64,000 nucleotides of DNA from Panagrolaimus kolymaensis (lineage: Eukaryota > Nematoda > Chromadorea > Rhabditida > Panagrolaimidae): NCBI GenBank assembly GCA_028622995.1, contig JAJQJQ010000022.1, positions 1,612,001-1,676,000 on the forward strand, in the 5' to 3' direction. Under the pieces are notes generated by a model. The model was not told the origin of the DNA. It saw only the letters and a list, made by a program, of their open reading frames with translations, and ran no database searches. This document shows positions 49,472 through 61,566 of this stretch, piece by piece. Each line of letters starts with the position of its first letter. Position 1 is the first letter of the stretch. The translations under genes and the position numbers were made by a program.

Positions 49472-50656
49472 AATTTTAATGTCCTTTTTTAATTGTGTTT
49501 TATTAATAAATATTGTAAAATTATAACTTTTCAAAGGTTCGTATATATAAATTGTTTACTAAATTTATCCTTAAAAGTTGTCGAATGGTTTTTGTGAAAA
49601 AATATTTGTCAATGACTACTCTATAATGCTCTGCATATTTATTTTTATTTTATTTCACGAGCTTTTACAATTAACAAAAAACATGATTCGAAATGAATGC
49701 TTAGTATCTACAAGAAAGCAAGATTTTCTTGCTGTAGAAGAAATTAGTAGTCGAATTTTTAAATGGATGAAAAACACGCTAAAAAGTCTAAAAACAAAAG
49801 AAGGATTTTTTCATGTAAAAAAGTACAGCATTCGAATGATAAAATTTTTTCATTGAAAAAAAAAAGTTAAGAAATTCTCATACTTTTAAACTCTTTTTAA
49901 GCCGATATATTTTTTTGTGGTTGTTGTAGTTTTGATGTTTACGTCAAAAGTTTCAATAAATTATCCTCTCTCATTATGGGTGTAAAACTCATAGGTAAAG
50001 GAACTTCTCAAAATTAATTGAGGAAGGAAGCTATTGCTGATAATAAAAAAGCTTCATATTCAAAGTCCGTTTTTTTTTTGGTTGTCTTTCTAGAAAATGG
50101 TTGTAATCGCCATGTTTCTTTCTCATTGATATTTTTTACACCAAACTAACAATATATTCGTTTCCAAAAAAAAATCAACATCAAATGCAATAATAGAGAC
50201 ACAAATTGTGTGTATATATGTGCGTAAAAAATAATATCACCACATTCAAGCATCTTTGAAAAAGAGAATATTGTTTGCACTTTTTTTTGTCATTCATTCA
50301 TTCACTTTTTTTATTCTGATATGGTTTTTCTTCTTTGCAGATCGTTGAACTGAGAGAAAATCAAAAATTGTAGTTACGTCGCTATTTTTTCTTCTTTAGA
50401 ATATCGTTGTTTTTTATTTAATTTTAAACGTATCTGATCTTTTGAAATATTCAGAATAACCTTTAAAAAAGAAAGGCCAAATTTATCCATTTCTGCCTTT
50501 AAAAAATAGCCGGAGCTTTTTTGAAAAGAAAAACAAATTTGTTTATTTTCGCAGACTTTTTTTTCGGTTTCTTCTTTTCATTTTTTTTATTCTACCAACA
50601 AAATAATAGAAAAAAGAATTACTTTTTGGTTTATTTGAATTTTGTTGATTTACAAA
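49472..50656. other. Non-coding interval before ERMP1
   Basis: 1.2 kb of AT-rich DNA with no gene I can support. The region just before 50657 is T-rich and should include the ERMP1 promoter and 5' end. Confidence 0.45.
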
Positions 50657-53600
50657 ATGCTTCGAATCCAAGAATTTTTTAGAGGAATTATGAATCGCCG
50701 ACGCGAGCCTCCTCAAACTAATAAACCTTCCTCGCCAAGTCCCTCATATTCATCGATTACTCCTCTAAAAGTAAAACCAAAACCATATCAACTTTATTCA
50801 ACACAATGGTTAATTCTCGCAATTCCTATAATTTTATTATGCTTCTTTGGACATTTTTGCCATATGAAACTTCCTGAATCTCATGATCCAAATCATGGTA
50901 GGTCTTTTATTAAGTTTTTTGTACGAATTTAAAAAAGGTATTTTTTAAAGCTAATACTCAATTTTCTGAAAAACGTGTTACACCAATTTTATTTAAACTT
51001 TCAAATTTGGGTCCAAAACCTTTTGGTTCAGCAGCCGCAGATGAAACAGTGAAAATGCTTCAAGATGAAGTCAAGCTTTTAAAAAAGATAGTGGATAAAG
51101 GACCAAATAAATTGGATATTGAAATGCAATATCCTTCTTCATGTTTTTCTGTGCCTAAATTTGATGTGGATGGTTTTGGAATGTGTTATAAAAATGTTTC
51201 AAATTTAATTATTCGGTTGACACCAAAAGAAAAGTAAGTAAATATAATTAGGTATTTGAAGATTATCTTTTTGTAATGAAATGCAAATTTATGAAAGGGC
51301 AAATTTTTATTTTGAAATCCGGGTTTTAGACTATCATCGAAAGCTAAAGATGAAGGCGCACTTCTTCTTAATTGCCATTTTGATAGTTGGCCCACGAGTC
51401 CAGCGGGAAGTGATGACCTTGCATCTTGTGCTATTTTACTCGAACTCATCCATATCCTTGGTGACCCGAATGCTCCAGCGCTCAAACACGATTTGATATT
51501 TCTTTTTAATGGGGCTGAAGAAGCTGGCTTACTTGCTTCTCATGGATTTATTACTCAACACAATGAAAGACATCGAATTAAGGGTTTTGTTAATTTGGAA
51601 GCAAGTGGTTCAGGAGGCCGAGAAATTTTATTTCAATCTGGTCCATTTTCTCAATGGATGTTAGATGCATATTTAAAAGCCGCTCCATATCCTTATTGCT
51701 CGGTTATTGGACAAGAAGTATTTCAAAGTGGAATAGTTCCAAGTGACACAGATTTTAGAATTTTTAGAGATCATGGAAAAATTTCTGGTAAGACTTTTTA
51801 GGGTAAAGACAAAGCTACATTTTTTACAAACCTTTGCGACAAAGTTCTCAATATTGCCAAAAAAAATATTTTTTAGGTTTAGATTTTGCATTTGCTCAAA
51901 ATGCATATTGGTGGCACACAGAATTTGATGAAGCTAGAAGAATTACACCTGGTTCTATTCAACGAGCGGGAGAAAATGTTTTAGCAACTTTGCGATATCT
52001 TCTCTCACAAGATTCTTTCGATGAAGCAAACAATACTCAAACATCCATTTTTGTATTTTTTGATTTTCTTGGTTTATTTACCATTTCTTATTCTTTTTTC
52101 ACTGCTTGCATTCTCAACATAATTGCGACGATAGCTGTTTTTGTTGGATTTGCGAAGCGACAAATTGATTTTAACGTTTATCAAAGTAAGCAAAAATTAA
52201 TCCCGAAAATATTTTTACTATAAAATTTAATATTTTTAGTCGGATATTTGGAACAATTGAAAGTTTCTGCTTTTACAACCGTTACATATTTTTCAATTTG
52301 GGTTTCAATCAGCGTATTTATGAGATATTTTATTTTATTCCTTGGTGAATTTCTTGATGCTAAACTTTTATGGTTAACAACTCATTCAAATGTTTATCCA
52401 TTAATGGTATTTCCCATTTTGTTTTTAGCTTTTGCTTTATTTAGTTTTATTATTAATTATTCTAATAATGTAAGTTTTATCTTTAAAAAAAGTAACTTGA
52501 TTATAGAGGAAAATTGATTATCCTCTAAAAAGTCCTATATTTTCTAATCAACAACAAAAATGTTTCAGCCTCAAACTTCCATAATGCTTGGATGGGCTTT
52601 CTTTGATTTACATAATTTCACCATCCTCATAATTCTTTGGGGCGTTACATACATGAAATCAGCGGCAGGATTTTTATTTTTAGCTATGCTTATTCCAACT
52701 ATTATTGATGCACTTATTCGAGTTTTTTCACATTCTTTATGTAAGAGTTTTATACTTACATGCTTATTTCAAATTGTATAATTTTTTAGCTCAAACATTT
52801 TCATCCTTTTATCATTTTTGGATTATTTTACCAACATTTTTACCGGGTATTTTAACGCTTCATTATATTTTGGAAGTAACATTAAGCACATTTATTCCCA
52901 TTCTTGGTCGATCCAAAGGTGACACAGATTTTTTGGTTTTAATTATTTGCATTTTTGGTGTTTTTTCAACTTTCTTTGCCACGGTTTGTAACATTTTTAA
53001 AGTTATTTTCTCTTAGGGAAAAATTAATTTTAGCTTCCATTAATGGCATTTACAAATAGAAAAACCTTACATAATATGAGGCTAATTGGCGGTATCATTG
53101 TAGCGGTTTGGTTAATCGCAGTTGTATTCATTTCGCATCCATACAGATATGATGATGCATATCCAACAACAAGAAGAACACAATTTTATGTATGCTTTCC
53201 TCCTTCTTTAGCTTTAGATCTTTACAAGTAAAATATTTTTAGCATGTTCGAAATCGTGTATTATCCCAAGATTCTTCGATGCAAGAAAATTACCAACAAT
53301 TACTTGCCATTGCACAAGATAATCGAAAAGTTTATGATATTCCTTTTGTTGGAAATGATCCTGAATTTAAGGAAATTGATTGTGAAGGAAAGGGGCGATA
53401 TTGTAATTTGCCTTTCTTCTTTCCAACTCCCGATCGATTAGGACCAAAGTAAGTTTTTGTTGAAGGCATAGATTTTTGAAACTTTTTAAACCCCACAATC
53501 TCATTTGCTTTTTTTATAGTATGATTCGTGCCAAAGCTATAAATGACGAAAGTCTTGATTTTTATGAAGCTAAAATTGAAGTTAAAAGCAAAGCTCTTGA

Positions 53601-54048
53601 TTCTCAAGGCAGACTTAAATATGAATTATTAATCACAGGTTTGCTTCTTCTTTTTTTCTTTCAATACACAATACAGCAGTTTCAAATATTTTTAGGAAGT
53701 GATCAAATCAGTGTCGTGTATAAATCCCCACTCCATACTCATTGCAGTGGTTGGAGATTATCTGACTCCCCATCTACTGATTTTGTGAGCAATTCAACTT
53801 TCATATTTCTTAGTTGCGGCGGAGATGATTGTGGAAAATGGAATATTGAAATAATTTTTGAAAATATGAAAGAAAATGAAACCATCGAATTAATGATTGC
53901 AAGCCACACCCATCATGGCCCAAAAATGCATTCAAACACTTTAAAAAATTTGCATAAAGAAATTGAAAGAAATCGAGAAACGGGCGATTGGAAATGGGCC
54001 ATGACTGCCAGCAGTTGGACAGTAGATGTATTGATCCAAATGGTTTAA
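50657..54048 (+). CDS. ERMP1: Endoplasmic reticulum metallopeptidase 1 (M28 family)
   Basis: Eleven exons join in frame to 906 aa, about the length of vertebrate ERMP1: 50657-50897, 50951-51233, 51330-51787, 51877-52185, 52240-52469, 52569-52740, 52790-52983, 53034-53189, 53243-53448, 53520-53638 and 53696-54048. A cytoplasmic Pro/Ser-rich N-terminus precedes TM1 (ILAIPIILLCFFGHF, about 53-68). The lumenal M28 zinc-peptidase domain (about 95-380) has the expected metal and catalytic residues: H191 and D203 in NCHFDSWPTSPAGSDD, E238-E239 in FNGAEEAG, E265 in NLEASG and H341 in YWWHTEFD, plus the ERMP1 signature VPSDTDFRIFRDHG. Exons 4-8 encode the multi-TM region and exons 9-11 a C-terminal lumenal domain (GDDCGKWNIE, SHTHHGPKMH). 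The enzyme is an integral ER aminopeptidase-like protein. All catalytic residues are present. Confidence 0.95.
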
Positions 54049-54901
54049 GAATAATTATTTAAATGGAATTTTAGTTGTTTTTTCTTTTTTTGATTTGTTA
54101 AGAAATTAATAAAGATTGAGTTTTATTTAAAATGACTTTTAGTTATAGCCAAGATCCCTTTTAAAACTTTAACTTGCTTCAATATTTTCTATTTATAAAT
54201 TTTCAAAAAATTTGTCAAAGTTAAATGTCAAATGCCCTTGCAATAATCATATGTGACCACGCAATGTCGCTTCCTCCCATTGACAACAAAAGTAAGGGCA
54301 TTGTCACCTCATGGCTTTCACTTTCTCCCACATCAGTTAATTACGTAAAGAGTGTTCAATGATCCAAATTATTTTTTCCTCCTTCTTTGCTTTTTTTGAC
54401 AACAAACTTTTTGCTTCCGGGATAGCTCCATTTTTTGATGAACTAATAAATAACAAAAAATGGATCAAGTTCGTGCTTGAAAAATTTATGCGAAAATAAA
54501 AACTTCCTTGTTGAAAAAAAAACAAAAATCATTTTTAAAGGATTAATTCCTCAAATCTTTATCGTTGATTTATTAAAAAGGATTAAAATAGAAATGCATG
54601 AAGGTGGCTATTATTTTTAACCATTAAAAAGTTTTTTTTCTTTTTTTCAGCATTAATAAAAGCACAATCATAACTTATGTAGTAGCATTTAGTGATTTTG
54701 TGAACCCTCGTAACCCGAAGGTATGTATTTTCTAAAACGAAATAAAAAATTATGGAGGCTCATGAATAACCAGATGCATAAGGTTAAATGACTTAAGCAT
54801 GCTCTCAAGTAAATAAAGGGTCAATCCATATTGAAGTATGGAATGGAAAACAAATCATTTATTTAATCTTTTGATTAAGTTTGTTCTCAGTAATATAAAA
54901 T
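54049..54901. other. Non-coding interval
   Basis: About 0.85 kb between ERMP1 and F-box-like gene B. An AATAAAG signal lies just downstream of ERMP1 (about 54108). Nothing else is supported. Confidence 0.45.
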
Positions 54902-55683
54902 ATGGCTGAAACTTTGTGCACAAAATTTGCTCTTCCATTTTTCTTTAAAAATTATTTAATTAAAAATTCTTCAATTCGTATCAAAGTTAAATTATTTCAA
55001 TGCTCCAAAGAATTTGGACGATTGACAAGAAAAGCATGGAGTCACGAATCTTCTTCGTTAACCATTAGCTCACTCCTTCTAAAAGAAAGGATTTCTTTGA
55101 ATTTTCATGGTGTCGCTGTTGTTTTACTACCGTGGAACAAACTTTTTAGCCAATCATTAACAATAAAAAATTACTTAGAATTCCACTATTTTGTTGCAAG
55201 ATGGTATCGAAGTTTATTATTAAATATGAATATTTCTTCGTTAAATATTTTATGTATAAGATACTCCTGTTTTACTCTTATTGAACTTGAAAATCTTCTT
55301 GTTCCTAGTTTAAAAGTGGTCAAATTTCAAAATGTAAAGTGGAAAGAGAACATAGATTTAGTTGTCTTTATATTGAAAAAGTTACCATTAGTTGAAGAGA
55401 TTATGTAATAATTTTTGCATTTTTTATAAACTTCCTTTACATTTACTTTTTTAGAGTCAAAAGGCAGATCGGAATCACATCCTTTTCATCAATGATAGCT
55501 GTTGAAAGACCCCGAACATTGATTTCGTTTACTCTTTTGAATTTACCCGCCGAAGATTTCCCTTTAACTGATATTGAAAAATTTATTGGCAAGTACATGG
55601 TTTTCAAACACACTATCAGTCTCAAAACAGATTCGAGAACGCTGTATCCATTATTGGCAGAACATAATAATCTTGATGGATAA
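54902..55683 (+). CDS. F-box-like nematode family protein, paralogue B
   Basis: Two exons, 54902-55404 and 55455-55683 (donor GTAATA, acceptor TTTTTTAG, phase 2), give 243 aa. It is a clear paralogue of the gene at 11344-12113: FALPFFFKNYLIKNSSI against FALPFSFKNSLTKNSSI, FQCSKEFGRLTRKA against AQCSKEFCQLTKKG, ELENLLVPSLK against DLEKLLVPNIK, and SSMIAVERPRTLIS against ASLIAVKRKQKIS. The single intron has the same position and phase. The N-terminal CSKEF helix resembles the second half of an F-box; the remainder has LRR- or FTH-like beta segments. A role as an SCF substrate adaptor is inferred. The two copies lie about 43 kb apart in opposite orientation. Confidence 0.75.
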
Positions 55684-57159
55684 AAGCTTTGCCTTTTTGA
55701 TGTTTTTTTTGTTTGTCTTTTATAAAAAATATTGCAAATATTTTTTAGTAATAATAAAAGTTAGTAAACCTTCAAACTTCCGCAAAAAAATTAAAAATAA
55801 TTGAAAAAGGATTATTTTTAACTATCATCGGGTTGATGCAGATTAAAAATACATATACATAATCTGATGAGGGTGGCGGTAAATTGGAAGTTAATATTCC
55901 AAAAGCAACCTTTCTGTGGCTCATTTTTTGATCTATTTTTTGATTTACGAAAAAATAAAAATATGATTTTGTGAACTTTTGCGACCCAATGAATCCATTT
56001 TATTTTTTTTTTTTGCGATTTCTTTTTGATTAAATGGTTTTTACCCAGTCTTGGAAAAGCACCACATTAAATTTTGCATTAAAAAAATATTTTCTTCAGA
56101 ATTAAAAGATTTTAATAATAAACATATGATAGCTCCAAACAATATTTGTCACAAATATATGTCAAAAACTTTGTATCTAAAATAAAAAAATAAATAATTG
56201 TTTTCAACTTTTGCACAATTAAATAAGAAATTGCTCATAAAAAACAAATTCCGAAAAACGCCCAAAAAATACGAAATAATTGCAGCCATGTTAATCACGT
56301 TAAAATTGTGAGGGTGGTGATAATGTATGTTCGCAGGGACAGAAAAAAAAGGTTCATAAATTCCTTTTTAATTAAAGCATTGAATTGACACAATATAGTT
56401 ATCTTCAAAAAATGAAATGACTAATCAGTCAACAAAATTTTAGCTCAATATTTTTTTAAATTTTTATAAATTTTGTAATTACCTATTTTAGAACGCGTGA
56501 AATTTTTATCGAAAAAATGGTTTGCGTGAACTTTTGAAACCTACATGCACAATGTATTATTTTTTTTTGATCATTATTCCTTTATGGGACAATTAATAAA
56601 AAAAGATACATAGTTCGTAGGTCATTGATTTTTCATATCTAATGCAATTGCATAGTCACAAGTTTGGTTATTTTTAGACATGCAACTGCAGTCGCACCTT
56701 CAGCAATTACACCCATACTTTTTTTTCGAAACTTTATTATAATTTTTTGTTTAGATTAAACTTTTTTTTCACACTAGAATGTACCCAACTATTCTTGTCT
56801 CTTCCAAACTCCTCTGGCAAATGCTACCTTTTTATGTTTGTTTGTGTGTACTTTGTCGCTTCCTATGTCATTCCCATCAGACGCAATGTCGCAACAAGCA
56901 CGTGGGGGAAATAGATCAAAGGTATCAAAAAATGGACCGCCTTCTTATTTTTTTAAAACTAATATTTAAAAATAAAAACAAAAGCTACAAATTTATTTAA
57001 CCTTTTTTACGTATTTTATTTTTTGGTGTATGTTTCTAAAAGTAGAAACAACAAAATAAAAAGTTTTTTTATAGTTTCCCGTTTTGCGTGGTTAAAAAAA
57101 GAATTCTCAGGAATAAACTTTAAAAGATCTATTTAAGAGTTTACTTTTATTTTTTTAAG
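55684..57159. other. Non-coding interval with diverged direct repeats
   Basis: About 1.5 kb with no gene. Weak direct similarity is visible: GATTTTGTGAACTTTTGCGACCC (about 55963), GTTTGCGTGAACTTTTGAAACC (about 56520) and GATTTTGTGAACCCTCGTAACCC (about 54693); and GAGGGTGGCGG (about 55867) with GAGGGTGGTGA (about 56310). The end (57146-57159) is a T-rich splice acceptor adjoining the next ATG. Confidence 0.45.
57146..57159 (+). promoter_or_regulatory. Probable spliced-leader acceptor abutting the start codon
   Basis: A TTTATTTTTTTAAG tract ends exactly one base before the ATG at 57160. In nematodes a T-rich AG directly before the start codon commonly receives a spliced leader, giving a 5' UTR that is essentially the leader alone. 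It supports the chosen start of the beta-lactamase-fold gene. Confidence 0.6.
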
Positions 57160-58756
57160 ATGAGTTCCTCGAGTGGCATCCAATTTGTTATGGAATCATT
57201 TTTGAGATGGATGAAAGCCGTTGGAACTTTGTTTAGTTCATGGTTGATTGGATTATTTCAAAGAAAACCAAAACTTATTCATCTTGAAGGATTCGTTGAA
57301 CCTGGATTTGAAGCAGTTAGAAATGCATTTGAGTGAGTTTTTACAAGTCTGGAAATTTATAAGAATTTGTTATTTATTCGCTGCGACGATTATCAAATTA
57401 ACATTTAAGTTTTCTTTTTATTTTTAGACAAAATCTTGAATCCGATTGGGAACATCAGGGCGCTTCACTAACCGTTTATCACAAAGGTAAACTCGTCATT
57501 GATTTATGGGGTGGTTATTCTGATAAAGAATGTCGACGCCTATGGCAAAAAGATACTATTTCAATTGCATTTTCTTCAACCAAAGGTATCGCATCTTTAT
57601 GCATTGCTTCTTTGGTTGATAAAGGCCTCATAACCTATGATGATAAACTAATTTCATTTTGGCCTGAATTTGGTAAATTTGGTAAAGGTTCAGTAACCAT
57701 TCAATGGGTTTTATCCCATCTTTGTGGGTTAGCATATTTTGATACTCCCATAACTGAAGCGGATGCAAGAGATTGGAAACGAATGGCAAAAATAATTGAA
57801 AATGAAAAACCCAAATGGGAGCCTTGCACACAAGTTGGATATCATGCTCTAACATTTGGATGGATTGTCGATCAAATTGTTCGAAGAGTTGATCCTCAAA
57901 AAAGATCATTGTCTGAGTTTTTTAATGATGAAATCCGCGGAGCTTCAGGTATAGTTTTTTTTATAACACCAGATCTTACTCTATCTAACTCTGAGCTAAA
58001 TTTTGGTATCTAAAGAAAAGTGTTAAAATTTCGTTTGTTTATCCTTTTTGAAATATAAATCTATTTTTTAAAATCTTATTAACTAACATGGTTGCAGATT
58101 TCCACATTGGTTTACCTTCATCTGAAGCATATCGGGTTGCTCGAATTAAACTCCCTTCGTTGACCAAACGATTAAGCGAATATTGGACCAATCCAAACGC
58201 TGTTGATTACCCTCGCTTTTTATATGATTTTGCAACCGATGGAATTTTATCCAAAGTTGAGAAAAATCCAAATTGGTTTAGATTTGTTAAAGTATGTTAT
58301 TTATAATTTTATTTGTAAACGCCGAAACATTTGTTGCAGGAAATGACCTTGAATAATCCAGATTATTACACTCTTGAACAATCAGCTGTGATGGGAATTG
58401 GGAATGGTCGATCATTAGCAGAAATATTTAATCGAGCAATATTTGAAAAGAAAATCTTTCAAAATTCTGAAACTATAAAAAAATTGACTACGCCTTTCAC
58501 TAAAAAAGAAGACATTGTCACTGGAGCTTTAGTGGCTCGAGGACAAGGGTTTATGTTTTCACCTTTTATTCATCCAGAAAGTGGAAAACTTTGTCAAATG
58601 ATCGGCCATGCCGGGTATGGTGGACAAAACATTAAATTTGATCTGGAAAATGAACTTTGTTTTGGTTATGTAAGCAACGGTCTCAAATCAGGCTTTGGTG
58701 ATTCTGCAAGAACTTTTGTTCGACTTCGAAATGCTATTTATTCTTGTGTTATATAA
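57160..58756 (+). CDS. Serine beta-lactamase-fold protein (LACT-type, class C/esterase-like)
   Basis: Four exons, 57160-57332, 57428-57948, 58098-58291 and 58340-58756, join in frame to 434 aa. Residues 18-32 are a hydrophobic segment (AVGTLFSSWLIGLF) that may anchor the protein. The fold is the Pfam Beta-lactamase (PF00144) family: DLWGGYSD, then the catalytic SxxK motif S107-S-T-K110 in IAFSSTKGIASL, VLSHLCGL, a Tyr196 motif (GYHALTFGWIVDQIV) in place of the class C YxN, and the C-terminal GHAGYGG (KTG-like) box. C. elegans has a lact gene group of this type; animal members act as esterases or proteases rather than in drug resistance. It is eukaryotic in gene structure, with introns, and shows no sign of recent transfer. 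The nucleophile and general-base Lys are intact. Confidence 0.9.
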
Positions 58757-59185
58757 AACCAGCAGTAAAAAAATATGTATTATTTATTCTAGTTGTTTGT
58801 AAAAAAATATGATTGCAGAAAATTAAAAATACAACAAATAAACGAAGTATCCGAGAAAAAAATATAACTGTTTCAAAAGTTAGAAATGTAAAAAAGAATT
58901 TTAAAGCCAACATAAATTTAAAAATAAAATAATAAATGACAAATTATAAAAACTGGGATATTTTGAGATATTTGGGATTTAAAAAAGTTAAAGAAAAAGT
59001 ACATTAAAAATATATTTTAGGTAGTACATACATAAATATGTTGCTAAATAATTTGAACATCCAAAAATTTTGCACTATGTTTTGTGATTTTCACTTTTAC
59101 TTTTTAAACCTAATTTTCTTTTTCTTTAAAGTCCTCATTACTCTCTTTCACTCATCTAAATTCCCGGTTTAAATACAAATATTTT
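58757..59185. other. Short convergent intergenic interval
   Basis: About 430 bp of AT-rich DNA between the beta-lactamase-fold gene (+) and the GPCR gene (-). It should hold the 3' UTRs of both. No gene is seen. Confidence 0.5.
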
Positions 59186-60597
59186 TTAAACATCTCCATT
59201 AGTTAGTGGTGGAACAACATTTTTCACAAGTAATCCACGTTCTTCAACCACGCAATTTGTTCCATCTTCGTGCCAAACTAAATTAGTGGATTTTGCAACC
59301 AATGGTTTTGCTTGAGGTTGAGATTTAAAAATATTTTTGAGTGTTCTTCGAAAGGATTCACCAAAAATAGTATAAACAAAGAAATTTAGAGTGCAATTAA
59401 TAACGACGAGAAGATTGGACATATCCACAAGATAAATAATTGTTTGTTTGAGTTGCTCATAAAGGGTTAATTCAAGAAAATTGATTAAAAGCGCCGTGAA
59501 ATTGCAAAAAATAAAAAAGAATACGACGAGAATCAAACTGACAGTATCGGAATCATCTGAAAACAACATAAGTTTTTAGACGCGGTGCAAGTATTATAAA
59601 AGTGTTTGGTAGTTAGCTAAAATTTCGGCAAAAGAAAGTGAAACAAAAAATATTAAAATTTATTAAAATTTTATTTGACAAAGATGTTTCTATTTTAAAA
59701 CATTGGCGCTTGCTTTTAAAACCCTAAAATAGAAAAGTTTTTACACCATTCAAAGATTTCTTGGAAAATTTTCTTTCAAATTGAAGATTGCAAGTAAACA
59801 AACCTCCAGCTGTTTTGGTGACAACTTTAATCACAACAATAATATTCAAAACAACAAGCAACAATAATGGACCAACAGCCAAAAAAGTTGTGTACATGTA
59901 TGTGTAATAAACCTAAAATTATGCGAGATTACAATATTCTCCACAACGCACAAGAGCTTACAGTATAATAAACAGGATTCATTCGAATAGCAGTGGGACA
60001 AATTTGAAGGGATTCATCACCTCGGATATCAATGCATGGAACGGATTCAATTTCAAAAAAGTGTGGAATATTATAAAAGAAGCAAGCGAACGTCATAATG
60101 ATCACCACAACTTTAGCTTTTTTAGATGTGCAACAAATTTCTTTGCAAGCTTGAGGCAATGAAATGGAAATAAAGCAATCCACCGCAGCTCCAACACAAA
60201 AATAAACTGATGTTGTTTGAAATATGGCACCAAATGGAAAAATCAATGGTGCACCTTTACCATATAAATGTGCAAGCATTGGATAACCATGATGCCGCCA
60301 AGCTTCAATAACAAATAAAAACATTGCAGTACATATCATACAAAAATCTGAACAACCCAATGCCATTAAATATATTGAAGTTGAATGAACACTTTGTTCT
60401 TTACGAGAATATACAGTTACAACCATTATATTACCAAATAATCCTATTATTGCAACAATAGGTAATATTATTCCCGATACAATCATATTATATGTTTGAT
60501 ATTTGGGATCGGTGGAACCCAAACAAATATTACAAAATGGCAAAGTTGAAACATTTAAAAGTGGAAAATCAAGCTCAATTTCTGTTATGTTCTCCAT
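59186..60597 (-). CDS. Rhodopsin-class peptide GPCR (FMRFamide-receptor-like)
   Basis: Three exons, 60597-59962, 59912-59804 and 59556-59186 (phases 0 and 1), give 371 aa and seven hydrophobic segments. The N-terminus has two N-glycosylation sequons. TM1 carries the GN motif (GLFGNIMVVTVY). TM2 has LMALGCSDF, matching the nematode FRPR/FMRFamide-receptor layout (LxALAxSD). The conserved Cys of the first extracellular loop is not obvious. The DRY position at the end of TM3 is D140-C-F, so the arginine is missing. Extracellular loop 2 has PCIDI...LQICPTA. TM7 ends INCTLNFFVYTIFGESFRRTL, an N-x-x-x-Y variant of NPxxY, then helix 8. Ligand is probably an RFamide-like neuropeptide, by family inference. 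The gene is head to head with RPUSD2, with 234 bp between start codons. Confidence 0.85.
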
Positions 60598-60831
60598 TTT
60601 TTCTTACGTTTTTACAGAATAACTCTGAAAAAATAAATACGGTAATTATTAATAACAAAAAATAAAACAATTTCATAACGCGCGCATATTTTTGGCAAAA
60701 GATGGGAAAGATGCAAACACGCGAAAGTTTCAGAGTCCAAAACTTCAATGGAAAAGAAAAAAAACTTTCAAAGTTTCTTTTTTCGTAAAACAACTTTTTA
60801 GTATTTTTATTTATAAATATGTTAATAAGCT
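60598..60831. promoter_or_regulatory. Short head-to-head intergenic region
   Basis: 234 bp separate the start codons of the GPCR (-) and the pseudouridine synthase (+). The interval must hold both 5' ends and could act as a bidirectional promoter. A TTTTTACAG acceptor on the minus strand (about 60610-60618) lies just before the GPCR ATG. No specific factor sites are recognised. Confidence 0.4.
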
Positions 60832-61566
60832 ATGTCGGAATCGCTTGAATCAACGGCTAATCCCAGAAAGCGACGAGAACCAGAAGAAGTAAGTTCCATT
60901 ACTTATCATTTTTCACATTTACTCGATAATAATTGAAATCACTTATTTTAGGAGTTTGAAGATCGTCAAAAAGGTTCAAAGAAAGCGAAAAAGAAAAAGA
61001 CAGATATTGCAGAAGAAGAAGATATGACAGCTAAATGCGTGAATTATATCGTTAAAGATGGTAAAAATTCGATACTCATAAACTTTGCTGACTAATATAA
61101 ATATTATTTTTTGCTTTAGGAATTCGCCATCTGTCGCCGTATTGGACTACTTATAATACATTCGCTAAACGAAGATGGATCGGAAGAACTTATGAAGATG
61201 TATTTTCAAGTGAATTTTTATCAGTTGAAAAAAATTATGCTGTAAGTTTTTTTTGACTTTGTAAAGTTGTACTTAAAAACAGGCTTTTGTTTTAGCGAGT
61301 TGCTTGTAAATTTGGAAGAATATTCATCAATGGAAAACAAATGACAAATCTTGGACATATTTTAAAAGATAATGATAAAATTACTCATGTTGGTCACCGA
61401 CATGAACACGCAATCTTGGACTTACCAATCGAAATTATTGCAAACACCGATGATTTATTAGTGGTGAACAAGCCTCCAAGTATACCTGTGCATGCTTGTG
61501 GTCAATACAAAGCCTTTACGGTATTAGCAAGATTGAAAGCTGAACATGAAATTGGTAATCTAAGAG
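60832..61566 (+). CDS. RPUSD2: RNA pseudouridine synthase, RPUSD2-type (5' part)
   Basis: Four exons, 60832-60888, 60952-61060, 61120-61241 and 61296-61566, are all in frame and cover 186 codons before a GTAAGG donor. The N-terminus is basic and acidic (RKRREPEEEFED, KKAKKKKTD), a probable nuclear signal. HLSPYWTTYNTFAKRRWIGR and the S4-like segment VACKFGRIFINGKQM, then KDNDKITHVGHRHEHA, match RPUSD2/yeast Rib2 relatives. The RluA-type fold begins NTDDLLVVNKPPSIPVHACG. The catalytic motif HRLDxxTSG, with the essential Asp, should follow directly after IGNLRG and is not found up to 64000, so the next exon lies outside the window. The enzyme isomerises uridine to pseudouridine in RNA. Confidence 0.9.
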
